From Haemonchus contortus (lineage: Eukaryota; Nematoda; Chromadorea; Rhabditida; Trichostrongylidae), in contig LS997565.1 of the NCBI GenBank assembly GCA_000469685.2, positions 30,784,645 through 30,848,644 on the forward strand: 64,000 bases of DNA. Direction: 5' to 3'. The notes beneath the pieces were generated by a model. That model was not told the origin of the DNA and did not search any database. It was given only the letters and a program-made list of their open reading frames with translations. Position 1 is the stretch's first letter, and each line of letters begins with the position of its first letter. This document shows, in pieces, positions 12,253 to 23,383 of this stretch. Both the position numbers and the translations under genes were made by a program.

Positions 12253-13051
12253 GTATCCCAGTCGCAGCTCTCCTGTTCTACTTTTACAGCTTTTACGGTT
12301 GCCTGCTATATAGGAGAGCTCAGCTGCAAGAAAGGGCTAGAGGTAAGTTTACAACGTAGCATGTTATTGTCAGGTTACTGTTGAAGAAATGTCCAGCAGT
12401 ATTTCCAAAACTCAATTTTAGGCTGCTGTTGACCAGTGTTAACGAAATAACGAAAGGTGGATATTCTTGTGTGAAGTGAGTATTGTCTATTGTTTTGCGT
12501 CTAAATGTTGTGTTTATGTTTATTATTCATGATGGAAATTGGTGAAAATGCAGTTGGCAGCCACGCGTTTTCACGCTCTTGTCTGCTTTCATTCAACGAG
12601 ATATCATTGTTTTTGTCAAACACTTTTCCAGTCCAACTTTTCACCCGAGGTCAACATCTAAGACATCTGCGTGCTTCTCCCCTCCCTCGGTTTGAAGAAA
12701 AAAATCATTCTCTGACAATGAAACGTTTCTAAGCATCACTGTAGGCCCACAAAGCTGGCATCTCATTCATCTCCGCACTTTAGCCCTTGAACTTCGACAA
12801 TCAGAGTGGCCGGCTCCCGCCAACTATATAGTGAAAAGTGGGGACGTGGCTTATTGATTCAAGGCTTACATGCTGCCAATAATATGTTCAATTTCAGCGG
12901 ATCCCTTTAACTCAGCCTTGATGTTTGAATTGAGTCTAGGATTCCTATTCAGAGGATTCAACGCCTGGTAAGTATTATCCATTTGATCACTTTCGATGTT
13001 CCTCTCATTTTCAGCGTCCGTTGTGAATTCATGCTGTGGCCAAAGGTGTAA
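12253..13051 (+). CDS. unidentified multi-exon gene, 3' exons
   Basis: Three exons with matching phases can be joined: 12253-12342, 12898-12967 and 13015-13051. Each is flanked by CAG and, where expected, GTAAGT. The product ends in a TAA at 13049-13051. The readable C-terminus starts IPVAALLFYFYSFYGCLLYR (a hydrophobic stretch, perhaps a membrane segment), continues RAQLQERARADPFNSALMFE and LSLGFLFRGFNACV, and ends RCEFMLWPKV. I do not recognise the family. The 5' end is missing; the exon-like block at 11702 is in the wrong phase. It is followed on the same strand by the TMEM185-like gene. The phase agreement over two junctions makes a real gene likely, though expression is untested. Confidence 0.45.
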
Positions 13052-13112
13052 TGCTACGATGCTTATTTTGAATCCAGTAGTTCTGTATAATGTGCTATAC
13101 GTGTATGTATCA

Positions 13113-13605
13113 CTAGTCTGATCGCCGGGTTCTCCTCCTTTTCGTGTTAGTATAACGCTGTGATGTGGGTGTTGGTCCGCCGTCTCCATTCCAAATTTGG
13201 ATGATCTGGTACAAGACAATAGGAACTATGAATTTACGGGCTACCGCATACACACACCCTGACAAACTTCGGAGCATCCTTTTAGGCATGAACATAGTAC
13301 TACCCAAGTACTGTGTGTTTAAGTAACTGTGCAGGCTGGGCAATTTCACTATCACTATTCTCACACTGCGCCCTTAGTCCTGCCGCCTGTTATTACTGTT
13401 ACTTTCTAGGCTCAGGGAAGGATCTTCCCCCCTTAGGGCATAGTCCAGTCATGACGCCTACCATTAGTGTTCCCATCCCGTCGCCGTACTCCTACCCAAA
13501 TTTATATGCTCTAGATCTTCGGGACCAGGAGTTTTGAGTTTCCGGTCGGTCACACACAAACACCGACCCACAAACCAATAAAGATTCGTAACCCGTTATA
13601 AGTTG
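13113..13605 (-). mobile_element. decayed non-autonomous Helitron-like element
   Basis: The left end reads A|CTAGTCTGATCGCCGGG; on the element's own strand that is a 3' end finishing in CTAG before T, as Helitrons do. The interior carries a single diverged copy of the GC-box minisatellite unit seen at 44290-45720 (ACCATTAGTGTTCCCATCC, ACTCCTACCCAAATTT). The right side (CACACAAACACC..., then a CCCGTTATAAG block) matches the 5' terminus GCGTTATATATAGTA of better copies, but decayed. The right boundary is approximate. Confidence 0.5.
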
Positions 13606-13848
13606 TATGTTGTTTGTGTTGTTACACCTCCAGCTAGGAAATTCCTGAGGATAAATGTGGAAAGAACTGGGCTTTAGAAAATCCCAATTAGCCTTCCACT
13701 ATTTTTGGATAATTTCGATTTCGAAGGCATGACATGCAAGATAGTATTTTGTTTAAAACTCTTTATCTTCTAATCTTCTATCCCCTCCCGCTTCTCCAGT
13801 CAACTTCTAAATAAACTCCTCTCCAAATTAAACTTCTCACTCAATGAA

Positions 13849-16800
13849 GTGCGAGATCTTTTCTTGGTTAATTTTTCGTTTTACAGCAAATTCGTTACCT
13901 ACCTTTGTCTTCTTTTCTTCGTCCTTCTTCTTTCGCTGAAGTTGGACGAAAAGATCAAAGTAGGATATGCTATCATATTCCTCCCAATATGGATCTACAA
14001 CATTCTTATCTTTGCCGGTGCTCTAGTTGGAGTGGTGTCGTTTTTGTCCAGGCCACCATCACAGTAGGTTTATACATGGTCTTTTTCTTTGTCATGTTTA
14101 TTTTTGAACCTGATATATTCATTAGCATCATTACTTTCCGGCTTGCTTAATACAGGAACCTCAAATTGGGCAGGGTGAGCAGTGTAACAGGGGGTTCAAG
14201 GTGGGAACAGTCCCTGTTTCATAAGCCTCTAAAAAGCCTATTCTTATACTGATGTTATGGGGAAATAATAGGTTCCTCTTATTCTAGTGCATTGCACGAG
14301 AAAGTGGTGGGTAATACTGCGGAACGGTAAAACGCTTTTCCATTTTTGTCATAATCTAGTTGTTCCACGTAAATAAAAGTTTTCCAGAAATGATGTGGTT
14401 TTACGCGTGGATTTTACTGCAATGCAGTTAACAACAATAGAACATTCATTTTTGTTTATTTTCGCTCTGCTTACATACTGCAAGGTTAGCATAATTTAGC
14501 TATCGCGTTGGTGTTGTTTTTTATTGCTAATATTGATTTTTCAGCTGGAATTGTCAGTTTTCTTTCGGAACAACCTCGAACTCCACTGGATAATTGTATT
14601 TTCTCCATTATTCGCTTTATCTATTGCATCCATTGGGGTTGTAGTGTGGGCGATGCGAAGAGACAAATCATTTGAGGTAATAAATTCCCTCTTCTGGAGC
14701 TTTTCTCACGGAAACATTTTTCAGTTAGAATTATTCTTTGCGATCAATATTGTACAGCTCTTTTTCCTCGCTTTCAAACTCGATGATTTGGTGAGAGTTT
14801 TCATTCTAGCTGTTTCGCTATTGGATAACTATTCTGGAATCTTTTCAGGTGAATTGGTCATGGGCCGTAGTCTTTATTCCACTGTGGGTGGTGTTATCAT
14901 TGTCAGCAGTTGGAGTACTATATGCTCTCGTTCTCTCTATTGTATTGGCCAGATCACGTCACTTGATTCCTTCGCACAGGAGGCAGCATGTCACTTCTGC
15001 TCTCTTCCATGCCTGCCTCGTAGTGCCTGCTCTCATTTGCATGGTACTACTGACTGGAAAACTGGACGCGACAGAATGGGGTGACAATGATCCTGCGGCT
15101 GATATGCCTTACACAGTTGGTTGACGCTATCTTTTTTGAGATTTACTTTCTTCTTAAGAAAGATTATGTCGTAATCCCAGTAATATCTGATAGTTATTAA
15201 GCAGTGTTGGAACCTTATATGTGTGCTGTCACAAGTCACTACTAATTCAGAGGTTTTCCGAGATTTTCTTGTTTTGGATTGCGTTATTTTCGCGTTACTT
15301 TCAATACCTCCACCAATATAGCGCCTTAACCCGTAGACGTACCCTTAGGTCGACTGGCTAATGCGCATTATTGTTGCCTTATAGCTCTTTTCTAGACCCG
15401 GATTTTGTGGAAATCTTGACCAACATAAGTAGAGAATGGTGAGATTTCAATCCAAAAATCCACTTTTGTCAGTTTTACGTTCCTTTTCATTTTCAATTTG
15501 ATGCTTGTGACATTGTTATATGTATTATAGGTCGTGTTCTCTCCACTTCTTGTTTCCCTACTTTGTCTGGTACTCATGTCATGTGTCCAAGGGGGAGGCA
15601 ACGTTTGGTGGTTTGGACTTCGCCAACCGTTCTGCACCGCTCTCCTTGAAGCGTGCCCCTGTTTGAAACAGTATGCCAACGTGAGTTTTTAATGTTCAGG
15701 ATCTATGTGACTTCACACTTTCTGTCGTATTTTCTTCAAAAAAAGCCCTTTGAATCTTTTTACATTTTTATTGTTGAATGGTATTATAGAACGCTTATGC
15801 TTTCATGCATTCAACGTGCCAACCCTGTTTGAACACTAATTAATTTTCTTCCCAATTGCCAAGCGGCCAATCAATGAGATGTTTATTGCTAAATGTGTAT
15901 TCGAATGCTGATCTCAAATCTACATCCCAAATCACTAAGATAGGAACAATTTTAACGAAACAGCGAAGCTCCGCCTCTTGGGAGTGGGGTCTCATGACCT
16001 CATGCGGGCTCTGTTGATGTCTTCTAGGGTCCCAGTCGTCCAAAATGAAACCCTCGAAGTGCGATATTGATTTCTGCTCATTCATAAGGAATGCTTCCCT
16101 ATACACTTTGCCCTTCCGACGGTACTAATCAACAGGTAAAGACTTTATCCTTCAATCAGTAAATTCTTTATTTTGTTTTATATCGCATGAGCATATCGCC
16201 CGAGAGGACAAAAACATTGCCTTATACACCGACTGGCCATCGTCATTCGTTTTACTCATTCAATCCACTCCTCTCACGTCGACGATAGCTGTCTTGTAGA
16301 ACGGCAAAGTCTTGGTCGTGTAGTCTTAAAAATCTTTATGTATCCTCAAAGGCAGAGGTGGTGTAGCGGCAAGTTGCGCACTATTGCACGCGTATGTTCA
16401 CGGGTTGAAATCCCGGGTCGATAACCTTCTAGGCCAACCAAAACATCATTGCTCCGAGGTCGGTCAGCTGGTACCGGGTTCATCTGGAAGGATAAAAGTA
16501 CTCACTTGTACATTGGCTGGTCATCGCAACTCATTGTGTAGGCCGCATTCGATACGCCACTACGATTCTGTGGGAGTCGAGTGTGTGAGCGCTGCCCCAG
16601 AAGGAATTGAACAACTCCCGAGACTCAATCCTTTCATCCTCATTCTCATCCATCATCTTACCTTCTGAAGAATCGCGCTTGCTTGTATAGCTGCCCTTCG
16701 TTTATTCTTTTGCCATTTCAGCCAATCAATGGTAATAAGTTGCATAAAAGTTTATTAATTACGGCAGGTTTACAGTGCGGTAGTCGGCAAGATTGTCTTC

Positions 16801-17228
16801 ATCGCACTTCTTATACACACCTACCAACGTCGTCTACCTCCTCGTGAGCCGAATCAATGTAGAGGCATGTCGGAAACAGTAACAGTAGTAAAAAAACAGA
16901 GGACGATAAGATTCAGTCTAACGGAAGTGCACCCTCACTCCTTTGCTACATGCAGTGAATAGAAGTGGGAAAGGAGCGGGCGGCCTGAAAGTTGGAGAGG
17001 GCTAGTGCTTTAGGTGGATACAGCCGTTTTTAGCTAATTTTTACGGTCCCTTTTCAATTTCGAGATTACTGCATTTTTCAGGTGAGCTACAAAGTCGTTC
17101 TGCACCGTGATCGTTCTGCTAATGACTCCGGTGGCAGTCACCACGTAGTGTGCCCTTACCGTGAAGAACAGGATCGATATCCAATCAAACCGGCTGTACC
17201 TCTATGTAGCCTTGAAATGGTCGACTGA
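13849..17228 (+). CDS. TMEM185-like multi-pass membrane protein
   Basis: The seven exons I can join are 13849-14063, 14388-14484, 14545-14676, 14725-14790, 14849-15115, 15531-15680 and 17082-17228 (TGA). All junction phases agree and total about 357 codons, close to the ~350 residues of vertebrate TMEM185A/B. Family hallmarks are seen in order: KFVTYLCLLFFVLLLSLKLD, the FLPIWIYN loop, NIVQLFFLAFKLDDL, VNWSWAVVFIPLWVV, GGGNVWWFGLRQPFC and LLEACPCLKQYANVSYKV. There are several hydrophobic membrane segments. The molecular role of the family is poorly known. The start is uncertain: 13849 is a GTG inside a longer open frame, and a TTTTACAG at 13880-13887 could be the real acceptor of this exon. 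The 15115 donor is GTTGGT. A SINE sits in the last intron. AATAAA lies at 17532. Confidence 0.88.
16351..16640 (+). mobile_element. tRNA-derived SINE, copy 1
   Basis: The head contains a pol III A-box-like TGGTGTAGCGGCAAGT and a B-box-like GTTCACGGGTTGAAATCCC. The body is shared with the copies at 22413 and 57075 (CTAGGCCAACC, GGAGGATAAAAG-like, ACTTGTACAT, GCTGGCCACC-like, CACTACGATTCTG, GTCGAGTGTG). It lies in the last intron of the TMEM185-like gene, in the gene's orientation. It is the most diverged of the three and its tail is not clean. Confidence 0.85.
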
Positions 17229-17531
17229 CTTGGCTTCTTATTGCTTTACATCATTTGTGCGAAAGACAGTGTTTTCGTGTTGGTTTTTTGTGGTAGTGCC
17301 TGCCAAACTTCCGAGGTTTTTCGGTTTAAAAGTTAATACTGTCATTCAGCACTAGAACGGATTTGAGCCAATCAGATGTAAATAGTGTGGGTTAGTATAC
17401 TTTCTCGATCTCTGCCTTTTTTTGCTGTTCTGAGGTGACTGCTTTCCCACACGTAGCAAGTTACTCTGAAAAGGATTGGCTTCGAAATTTTTCATTCAAA
17501 ATGAGCGTTAATAATTGTGTTATATTTCGCC

Positions 17532-17537
17532 AATAAA
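17532..17537 (+). promoter_or_regulatory. polyadenylation signal candidate of TMEM185-like gene
   Basis: AATAAA lies 304 bases after the TGA and 221 bases before the next gene's start. Confidence 0.4.
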
Positions 17538-17757
17538 TCCAGATTGAAGTTCAAAAATTAGTATCACTTTTTTGAATGGCTACTAGGGCCTCTGTGTTCT
17601 ATGTACACAGTTTCTCATTCTATTGGTTCTGTTCACTTCAGTGTTTGAACAATCGTTGAACATTCTCAACAGCTTGCGATGAGAGAGATATGGTGTTTGA
17701 TAATATCGAATGATGGAAATAGACCACATTAGACGGTACTTTACAGGTGAATGGATT

Positions 17758-18290
17758 ATGCGTAGTTTTTATGACATTCTAGAAGTGAGTGCATCTGCTA
17801 GTGCAGAGGAAGTGAAACGTGCATATTTCGACTACCTACGAAGAATTCATCCTGATAAATCCACAGGTGTAGAGGAAACTGGAGTTTCTGTGAACTTCGC
17901 TACTTTTATCTGGTCAACACTTAAGGTATTTTTCATGGTGTTTATATTCTCGATAGGTGAAGATCACCTGTACATCTAGGATAACAATCGGCGTCGTGAA
18001 TACGATTGTTGGCTACGAGAACAGCAGTATAGGAAAACGAAAGGTGTAGTGGCGGAACGGATTGATATTGCCTACGACGATAGGGATCCGATTGTGGAAC
18101 CCTGTCGTTGCGGTGATAATTACAGTATTACAGCCGAAGAGGTGTGTAACAGAATAAGCTCTTCGTCATCGTTACCTGTGATTCTGTTGCTGCATTTCAG
18201 ATTGAAAAGGTCGTTGACGTTGGTGTCTTCCAGTGCGCTTCCTGCTCACTTTGTCTTGAAGTAGTGAAGGGAGCTGCAGATTCCACTTAG
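17758..18290 (+). CDS. dph4: DPH4/DNAJC24-like diphthamide synthesis J-protein
   Basis: Three exons, 17758-17925, 17980-18141 and 18201-18290 (TAG), join in phase 0 to give about 139 residues. The N-terminal half is a J domain: FYDILEVSASASAEEVKRAY, the HPD triplet at residues 31-33, then FATFIWSTLK and NNRRREYD. The C-terminal half is a CSL-type zinc domain: EPCRCGDNYSITAEE and then QCASCSLCLEVV, with two cysteine pairs to hold the metal. J plus CSL is the layout of DPH4, which supplies iron or electrons to the first step of diphthamide formation on elongation factor 2. The start at 17758 is preferred because TTTACAG at 17740-17746 is a good trans- or cis-splice acceptor. An in-frame ATG at 17710 exists. 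The RABL3-like gene starts about 100 bp downstream. Confidence 0.9.
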
Positions 18291-18397
18291 TGCGAACGTA
18301 AAATGAAAAGCTCTCCTGTTTCATTTCATTCGATTAATTCTTTTTGTCCGTTTCTTTCTGTTTCAAAATGCTTCGCACATGTTATAGGATCTCACCG
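18291..18397 (+). promoter_or_regulatory. short intercistronic region, operon-like
   Basis: Only 107 bases separate the DPH4-like stop from the RABL3-like ATG at 18398. The stretch is T-rich and ends in GTTATAG|GATCTCACCG before the ATG, a possible trans-splice acceptor. Spacing near 100 bp is typical of nematode operons, where downstream mRNAs receive a spliced leader. An in-frame ATG at 18368 would shorten it further. Confidence 0.45.
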
Positions 18398-21300
18398 ATG
18401 TCATCTACAAAAATCGTTGTTGTGGGAGAAAGTGGTGTAGGAAAGACATCATTTGTTAACGCCTTGTGCGGCAAGTACGTCTGAATTTGTCACCCCCCCC
18501 CCCTTTACCTCCTGAGTCACTACACAATTTCGCGAGTTATTTTGTAAGCGTATCACACTGTTTGCAGTGTAACCCATAGTACCATTCTGTGGTTTATGCA
18601 ACACATTTTGAGTAGTATTTTCATATTTCAGTCCCAGCGCCGATTCTTCAAGTACAATCGGCGCTTCAATAGCAATGGTTTGGCATGAGTATAAGGCAGG
18701 TTTGTTGTGAGCACGCTAATAGGAAATTCTTTTTTTTACGATCATTTTTTGGCAATAATTTTTTAGAATTAGAATGCTTCCTTTCATGAATGTACGGATG
18801 TAGTCATAGCATGCACGGGCATTTTGTGCTTCTCACACTCAGTGCCTTCTTATCTAGAGCTTTTTGAGCAATTCAATATTGAGTAGAAAATCAATTCTCA
18901 TCCGCTTCTCCTTCCCGTAGACACAAATCGAGGTGAGAACAACGTCGTCTTTGTTATGCCCTATTATTCAGGTACATCAGAGCAACGATCAGAGTTGATG
19001 GAGTTGTGGGATATCGGTGGATCAGGTGCTCACCGTGCCGCCTCTGCGGTCTTTCTTGACGGTGCTGCCGGCGCGATACTTGTGCACGATTTGAGTAATA
19101 AGAAAAGTGAAGAGGTAATCCAATTTATCCTTACTATTGTACATTCAGTGCGCAACAAAAGTATGTTAGTTAGTAACTAGTTTGGTTTACCGGGCTTTCC
19201 AGAGAGTTTCGAGCTGTAAGACTTCTACTATACAAATACTCGGATTCGGAAACCTTGAATACTTGTTCTTATAAAATCTTTCGGAAGCGTTTACCTTTTC
19301 TATTCGAGAAGGAAATCATTTTTGTATTAAAATATGTGGACACAATACAAGCTGCCTGCGTGCAACATGTTTTCCCTGATGCGAATGGTGCAACCTCCAC
19401 AGCCTCTACACACCATGAGAATCGTCCGTCTTTGGATGTGAATGCCCGCTGTGAGCGCCGGTTTTGGGACCTTTACTACGTCCTACCTCGGTCGTTTGTC
19501 CGCGTGACTGCATCCTCTAAATTTCAATAACCATTTTTATCGTGAACTGGGTGAAGCATATGTCACATATCCCTATAGCGTAAAAGGCGTTCAATCTTTG
19601 TAATCTCGACAACTTGGTGATAACGGTGCTATTGTTGCTGTCATTGCCTCGCGATTTCACTACCGAATAAGGCCGTCCGTACCTTCTTTATGCTAGTGAT
19701 TATGATGATCCATTTTCAGCAGGCAAAAAATCGTTAACTGTAGACGGACTCTCATCTCTGCTGCTTAAACTAGGATTTCCTCTTGAAAATCCAAACTACT
19801 CCTATATTTCACGGTAAACGAAGCGCAGAAATGACAAAAAATGAGATTCTCGATGTTAGCTAGGGTAGGAACAATAAACAATGGTCAAAAAAGGCTCTTT
19901 ATTGTTTAGAAACCACGAGTTTCTCGTCCCGTCGTCACGTTTTCCCCACCAACTGCGCCCATAGATGCTTTCAATGAGCTCAGACATGTAGTTCGACCAT
20001 CCATTTTGAGTCCGCCGTGCAATTTTTCAGCCCTCGTGGCACTTGGTACCGAACGTGTTGAGTTCATCGTCACAAGTATGAAACGATTGTTATGAAAAAG
20101 GTTAAGTAATACGGCGGTACGAGATCGTTAAGATGAATTCCGATTCACTCATTTCTAATCATTCTGTGTGAGGTACCGATAAAAAGATAGATAACTTTGT
20201 TTTCTCGGCTTGAGATTTTGAGTGGAAGGATTGTCGATTCAGGGCGGGATCTTATTGTTAGGATCCGAGAGATTCGAGATGTCGTTGTCCTATCAGAAGT
20301 TCCCCTTCATCCAGTCATGCCCTTTCAGCCGGGTCTTATCGTTATTTTCTTTCCATTTTAGATACAAAAGATGAAGGGGCGATTGCACTTTAAAATGTCG
20401 CAAATATTGATAAGGTATTCCACTTATATGAAGTTGTTGACTTTGAGTCTCTATATTCCCTCTTCAGTTTTCAGCCAGTAACTCACTAGTCATCCTTGGT
20501 TGTCTCCAGTAAAAGAAACAGAGTGTAGCAGTCATGTGTATCGGAGGGACCAAATAGCGAGGCAGAAATGCGATTCGTCTCGCTCGTGGTAACCAAGGGC
20601 CGTTTTGTAATGGCCTTTGTGTTTTAAACGTGACTTTCATGATTTTGGAGGCGATTCCGCCCGCACCGTAGGGTATTGTGTGTTCATGGTGTAGTAACAT
20701 TCCTGTGCAGTAACAACGGTCGTGCAGCTGTAGTAGCTCACCGATTACCTATTCCCTCATGGTCTCTGGATCTGATAATGGTTCTCAAAGCGACGGAGGA
20801 TCGTCTCGGCTGCATATAAGGGGAAGGCTGGCGAAATACTGAGTGGGCTCGATAGGAAGGGGATTCTGAAAGGACTTTTATTAGGATCAAGTCTGAGCTA
20901 TGAATTCAAAAAAGGGTCGTCGATTTGACAGGCAGACTTCGATAGAGTTGCGACATGGTTGTAAAGAGTTAAACAAAGCTGAACGTTCATGGCTTGAGTA
21001 CATCGAAAGAACCTTTTCGGGTTGTTCTCTCGAAACACCTCAGGATATTTTACATGCAAAGTTTAAAATTGAGGCCTTAAATTGAGAAAAACGGAGTGTT
21101 GGGAAAAGGTCACAAAAGGAGCTGCCATTATTTATGACAGTGTTGTGGCATAATATTTTTTTTTTTGGAAGTTCATATCTGTCACAACTGCAGAATCTGT
21201 CCCAATGGCTTTCCTTGTTGGATGGTAAACCTCGCCCGGTCGGATCATCAAGTGCGCGGCCGCTTATGGCAGACATTGAATCTTGCCACATTCCAATACT

Positions 21301-21481
21301 AACAGTTGGGTGCAAGTTGGATCTTGCACCCCATAGAGGTCCTTCTGCCTATGACAGGTTCTTTGTTGGTTAATTCTCTTCTCATCTTATAAGTGCTGAT
21401 GACCTTCTCTTCTTGCAGAATGAATATAAACTGCCTACGACCAATTCCACCTGGTTCTACTGCGAGTATGGCGCTAGCTCG
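18398..21481 (+). CDS. rabl3: RABL3-like small GTPase, 3' end not resolved
   Basis: Five exons join in phase: 18398-18474, 18632-18699, 18972-19114, 21194-21357 and 21419-21481. The product starts STKIVVVGESGVGKTSFVNA, with the P-loop GESGVGKT at residues 10-17. It has VWHEYKAG followed by LWDIGG (switch II region; RABL3 proteins have LWDVGG), then GAILVHDLSNKKSEE, and NLSQWLSLL. The base-binding motif is GCKLD, where RABL3 has GTKLD. It ends NINCLRPIPPGSTASMALAR, matching the NLDC...AAGSSNAVKLSR region. The donor for exon 4 could also be 21338. The last C-terminal exon is not found; the following DNA is LINE and SINE sequence. Rab-like GTPases of this type bind GTP and act in signalling or trafficking. 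Confidence 0.85.
19115..21193 (+). other. long intron of the RABL3-like gene
   Basis: About 2.1 kb between GTAATC and CTGCAG. Open frames inside (19255-19530, 20464-20700 minus, 20900-21085) show no known domain and are probably chance. Confidence 0.6.
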
Positions 21482-21739
21482 GTAAGTCAATTTTTTAGTT
21501 CTGCCTTAAGAACAAGCGACTCTGAGGTGGCATGAAAGATACCAAATATCGGTACGTCTCCAAATTTTTCTTTTGAAGCCAGCTGAGCCTCCAAATGGTC
21601 TTGAAATGCCCGGAATCAATAGTCCTAAAATAAAGTTCGTGGAAAAAGTTTAACAAGGAGAGAAGAGTCCTAAAAAAGTTCGGTGTTCGACTGGAAAAAC
21701 AACGACTAAAATGGCCACAGGCACCGTGCGTATGACAGA

Positions 21740-22197
21740 CCTTGTTTGAAGCCATCTGGCATGAGATCCCGTCCGATTCGCTCCTTCGGTTTTGGAGAAA
21801 TGATCATCGAGAGAGTAAAGGATTTCCGATATCTGGGAAACAATCTAGCTACTGATGGTAGCGTGAACCCGGCTGTAAAAGCCCGAATAAACGCGGCATG
21901 GATGAAGCGAGGGAGTCCACTGGTATCCTCTGCGATCGTCAGTGTTCCAGACGCTCAAAGGAATGGTGTACAGGTCAGTGCTGAGGCCTACGATGATCTA
22001 CTGCAGCGGGTGCTGGCCCGTAAGTAGAATTTATAGAAGACAGCTTTACTTCTTTGATATGAGTATGCTAAGATGGGTCCGTCGTTGGGCGCACCTGTAA
22101 CGGATTAGAAACCGAGATGTTAGAGCGATCATGCGAACGACCCCTGTCCTGCTTAAGATGAGCGACCAGCGTCTACGTTGGTACGGACACGTACTGT
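21740..22197 (+). mobile_element. RTE-type LINE, reverse transcriptase tail fragment
   Basis: The frame at 21746 reads MIIERVKDFRYLGNNLATDG and then RINAAWMKR, the standard thumb and C-terminal segment of RTE-clade reverse transcriptases. After stops and a frameshift it ends with RNRDVRAIMR and SDQRLRWYGHVL near 22190. It is truncated at both ends and lies just beyond the last exon I can assign to the RABL3-like gene, possibly in its intron. Confidence 0.8.
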
Positions 22198-22412
22198 GAC
22201 TGAGAAGAACACCGAGTCATCCAGTAAGGGAGACTTTCGGAGTCATTGTAGAATGACAGAAACCCGTTCTGCACTCATTAGTTTCGATACTATGAGCTGT
22301 CTAAGCCAGTCTAATATAATAAATTGTGGATACCTAGTCTCCAGCTTCTCTCTTGCTTTTTTCAATAAACAACTAGGGATTTTTTTTTGTTTATTCATTT
22401 ATTTATCATAAG

Positions 22413-22720
22413 GAAGGCGGAAGCGGTGTAGTAGCAAGAGGCGCATTATCTCACACGCGTGGTCACGGGTTCAAATCCCGGATCAGTATCCGCCTAGGCA
22501 AGTCCTGCCTTCCATCCTGACGGGGTCGACCAGTCGGTAACGCACTCATTTGGGAGGATAAAAGCATGATTTGTACATCTGCTGGCCACCGCAAGCCGTT
22601 GTATAGCCCACATACGCATTCAATACGCCCCTACGATTCTGAATGGAAGTCGAATGCTACGGCGCATCCCTCAGACGGAACTGATTAACGCTCAAAGACG
22701 CTATACTTCTATTTATTACA
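22413..22720 (+). mobile_element. tRNA-derived SINE, copy 2
   Basis: The A box is GCGGTGTAGTAGCAAG and the B box GGTCACGGGTTCAAATCCC. The body is closely similar to the copy at 57075, including CCGCCTAGGC, GGGAGGATAAAAGCA, CTACGATTCTGAATGGAAGT and CGCATCCCTCAGACGG. The tail is TATACTTCTATTTATTA. A short ATTTATNA-like match on both sides hints at a target duplication but is not clear. Confidence 0.9.
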
Positions 22721-22752
22721 GGATCTAGAGCTCAAGTGATATGACTAAATAG

Positions 22753-23383
22753 TTACGTAAATAAACTAAAGTTATCGAAATGGTACCGTGATATCAACCG
22801 ACCAGTGGAAGAGAAAAACAGAAAACACCAGTGAAGAATATTACCTCTTGGTGTTGCGCCATCGTTATGTTGACCAAGAAGGTGAGTCCTGCAAAGGTCC
22901 ACGCGCTGTTTCGAACCAGCGGAATATTTGCCGCTGCCAGGAGTTGCCCGTTCGATATCAGGAAAATTTATGTCTCCCCTTGTGATGCAGCAGCGGTCGG
23001 GAGAGATGAGGTTACTGTTTGCGTGTAATAATCGTTTACTAGCCGCAGCTGAAGCAGGAGCCCTTATATGATCAGGAGACACACAGAAACGCTGACCAAA
23101 TCGCCGGCTGTGATGTCTACGCATAGAACCTGATCTGCTTCAAAACAGCATTCACGAAAAACTGTGAAAGGAGAAAGGGGTTTTCAACCAAAATAGCGAC
23201 TCCACTTTTTTTCGAAACGTGGTCAGACTTGATCAGGTCGTACTGGGCCAACGATCGCTGAACGTCCTCTGTAAGCCTCGCTTCAGATAAGGTGGCTATG
23301 ACGAAGCCGAAACGTTCGGTTTGATAGAAAAGTGCACGTCGATTTTTGTGAATAGATCGGATATTGAAATACAAGCACAGCAA
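22753..23383 (-). mobile_element. CR1-like LINE, endonuclease fragment
   Basis: The minus-strand reading gives YFNIRSIHKNR..., SEARLTEDVQ, SGVAILVENPF and, further on, DINFPDIERATPG. These are the N-terminal motifs of apurinic-type endonucleases of CR1/Jockey LINEs; GDFNFPDIDW is the usual form. The canonical GD at the catalytic aspartate reads GD-IN here, and the two open pieces (23383-23117, 23124-22753) overlap in different frames. No reverse transcriptase follows on the left. Confidence 0.65.

Noticed and set aside
12253..12342. Reading the exon in frame 0 (VSQSQLSC...) to join the exon at 11702
   Set aside because: It runs into a stop early in the next exon (RIPLTQP then TGA); the alternative frame stays open through two more exons.
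20900..21085. Small protein upstream of the RABL3 fourth exon
   Set aside because: It lies in the long intron, has no domain, and has no splice or conservation support.
21482..21497. Very short intron (GTAAGT...TTTTTTAG) to extend the RABL3-like gene
   Set aside because: Sixteen bases is too short to splice, and the continuation soon hits a stop.
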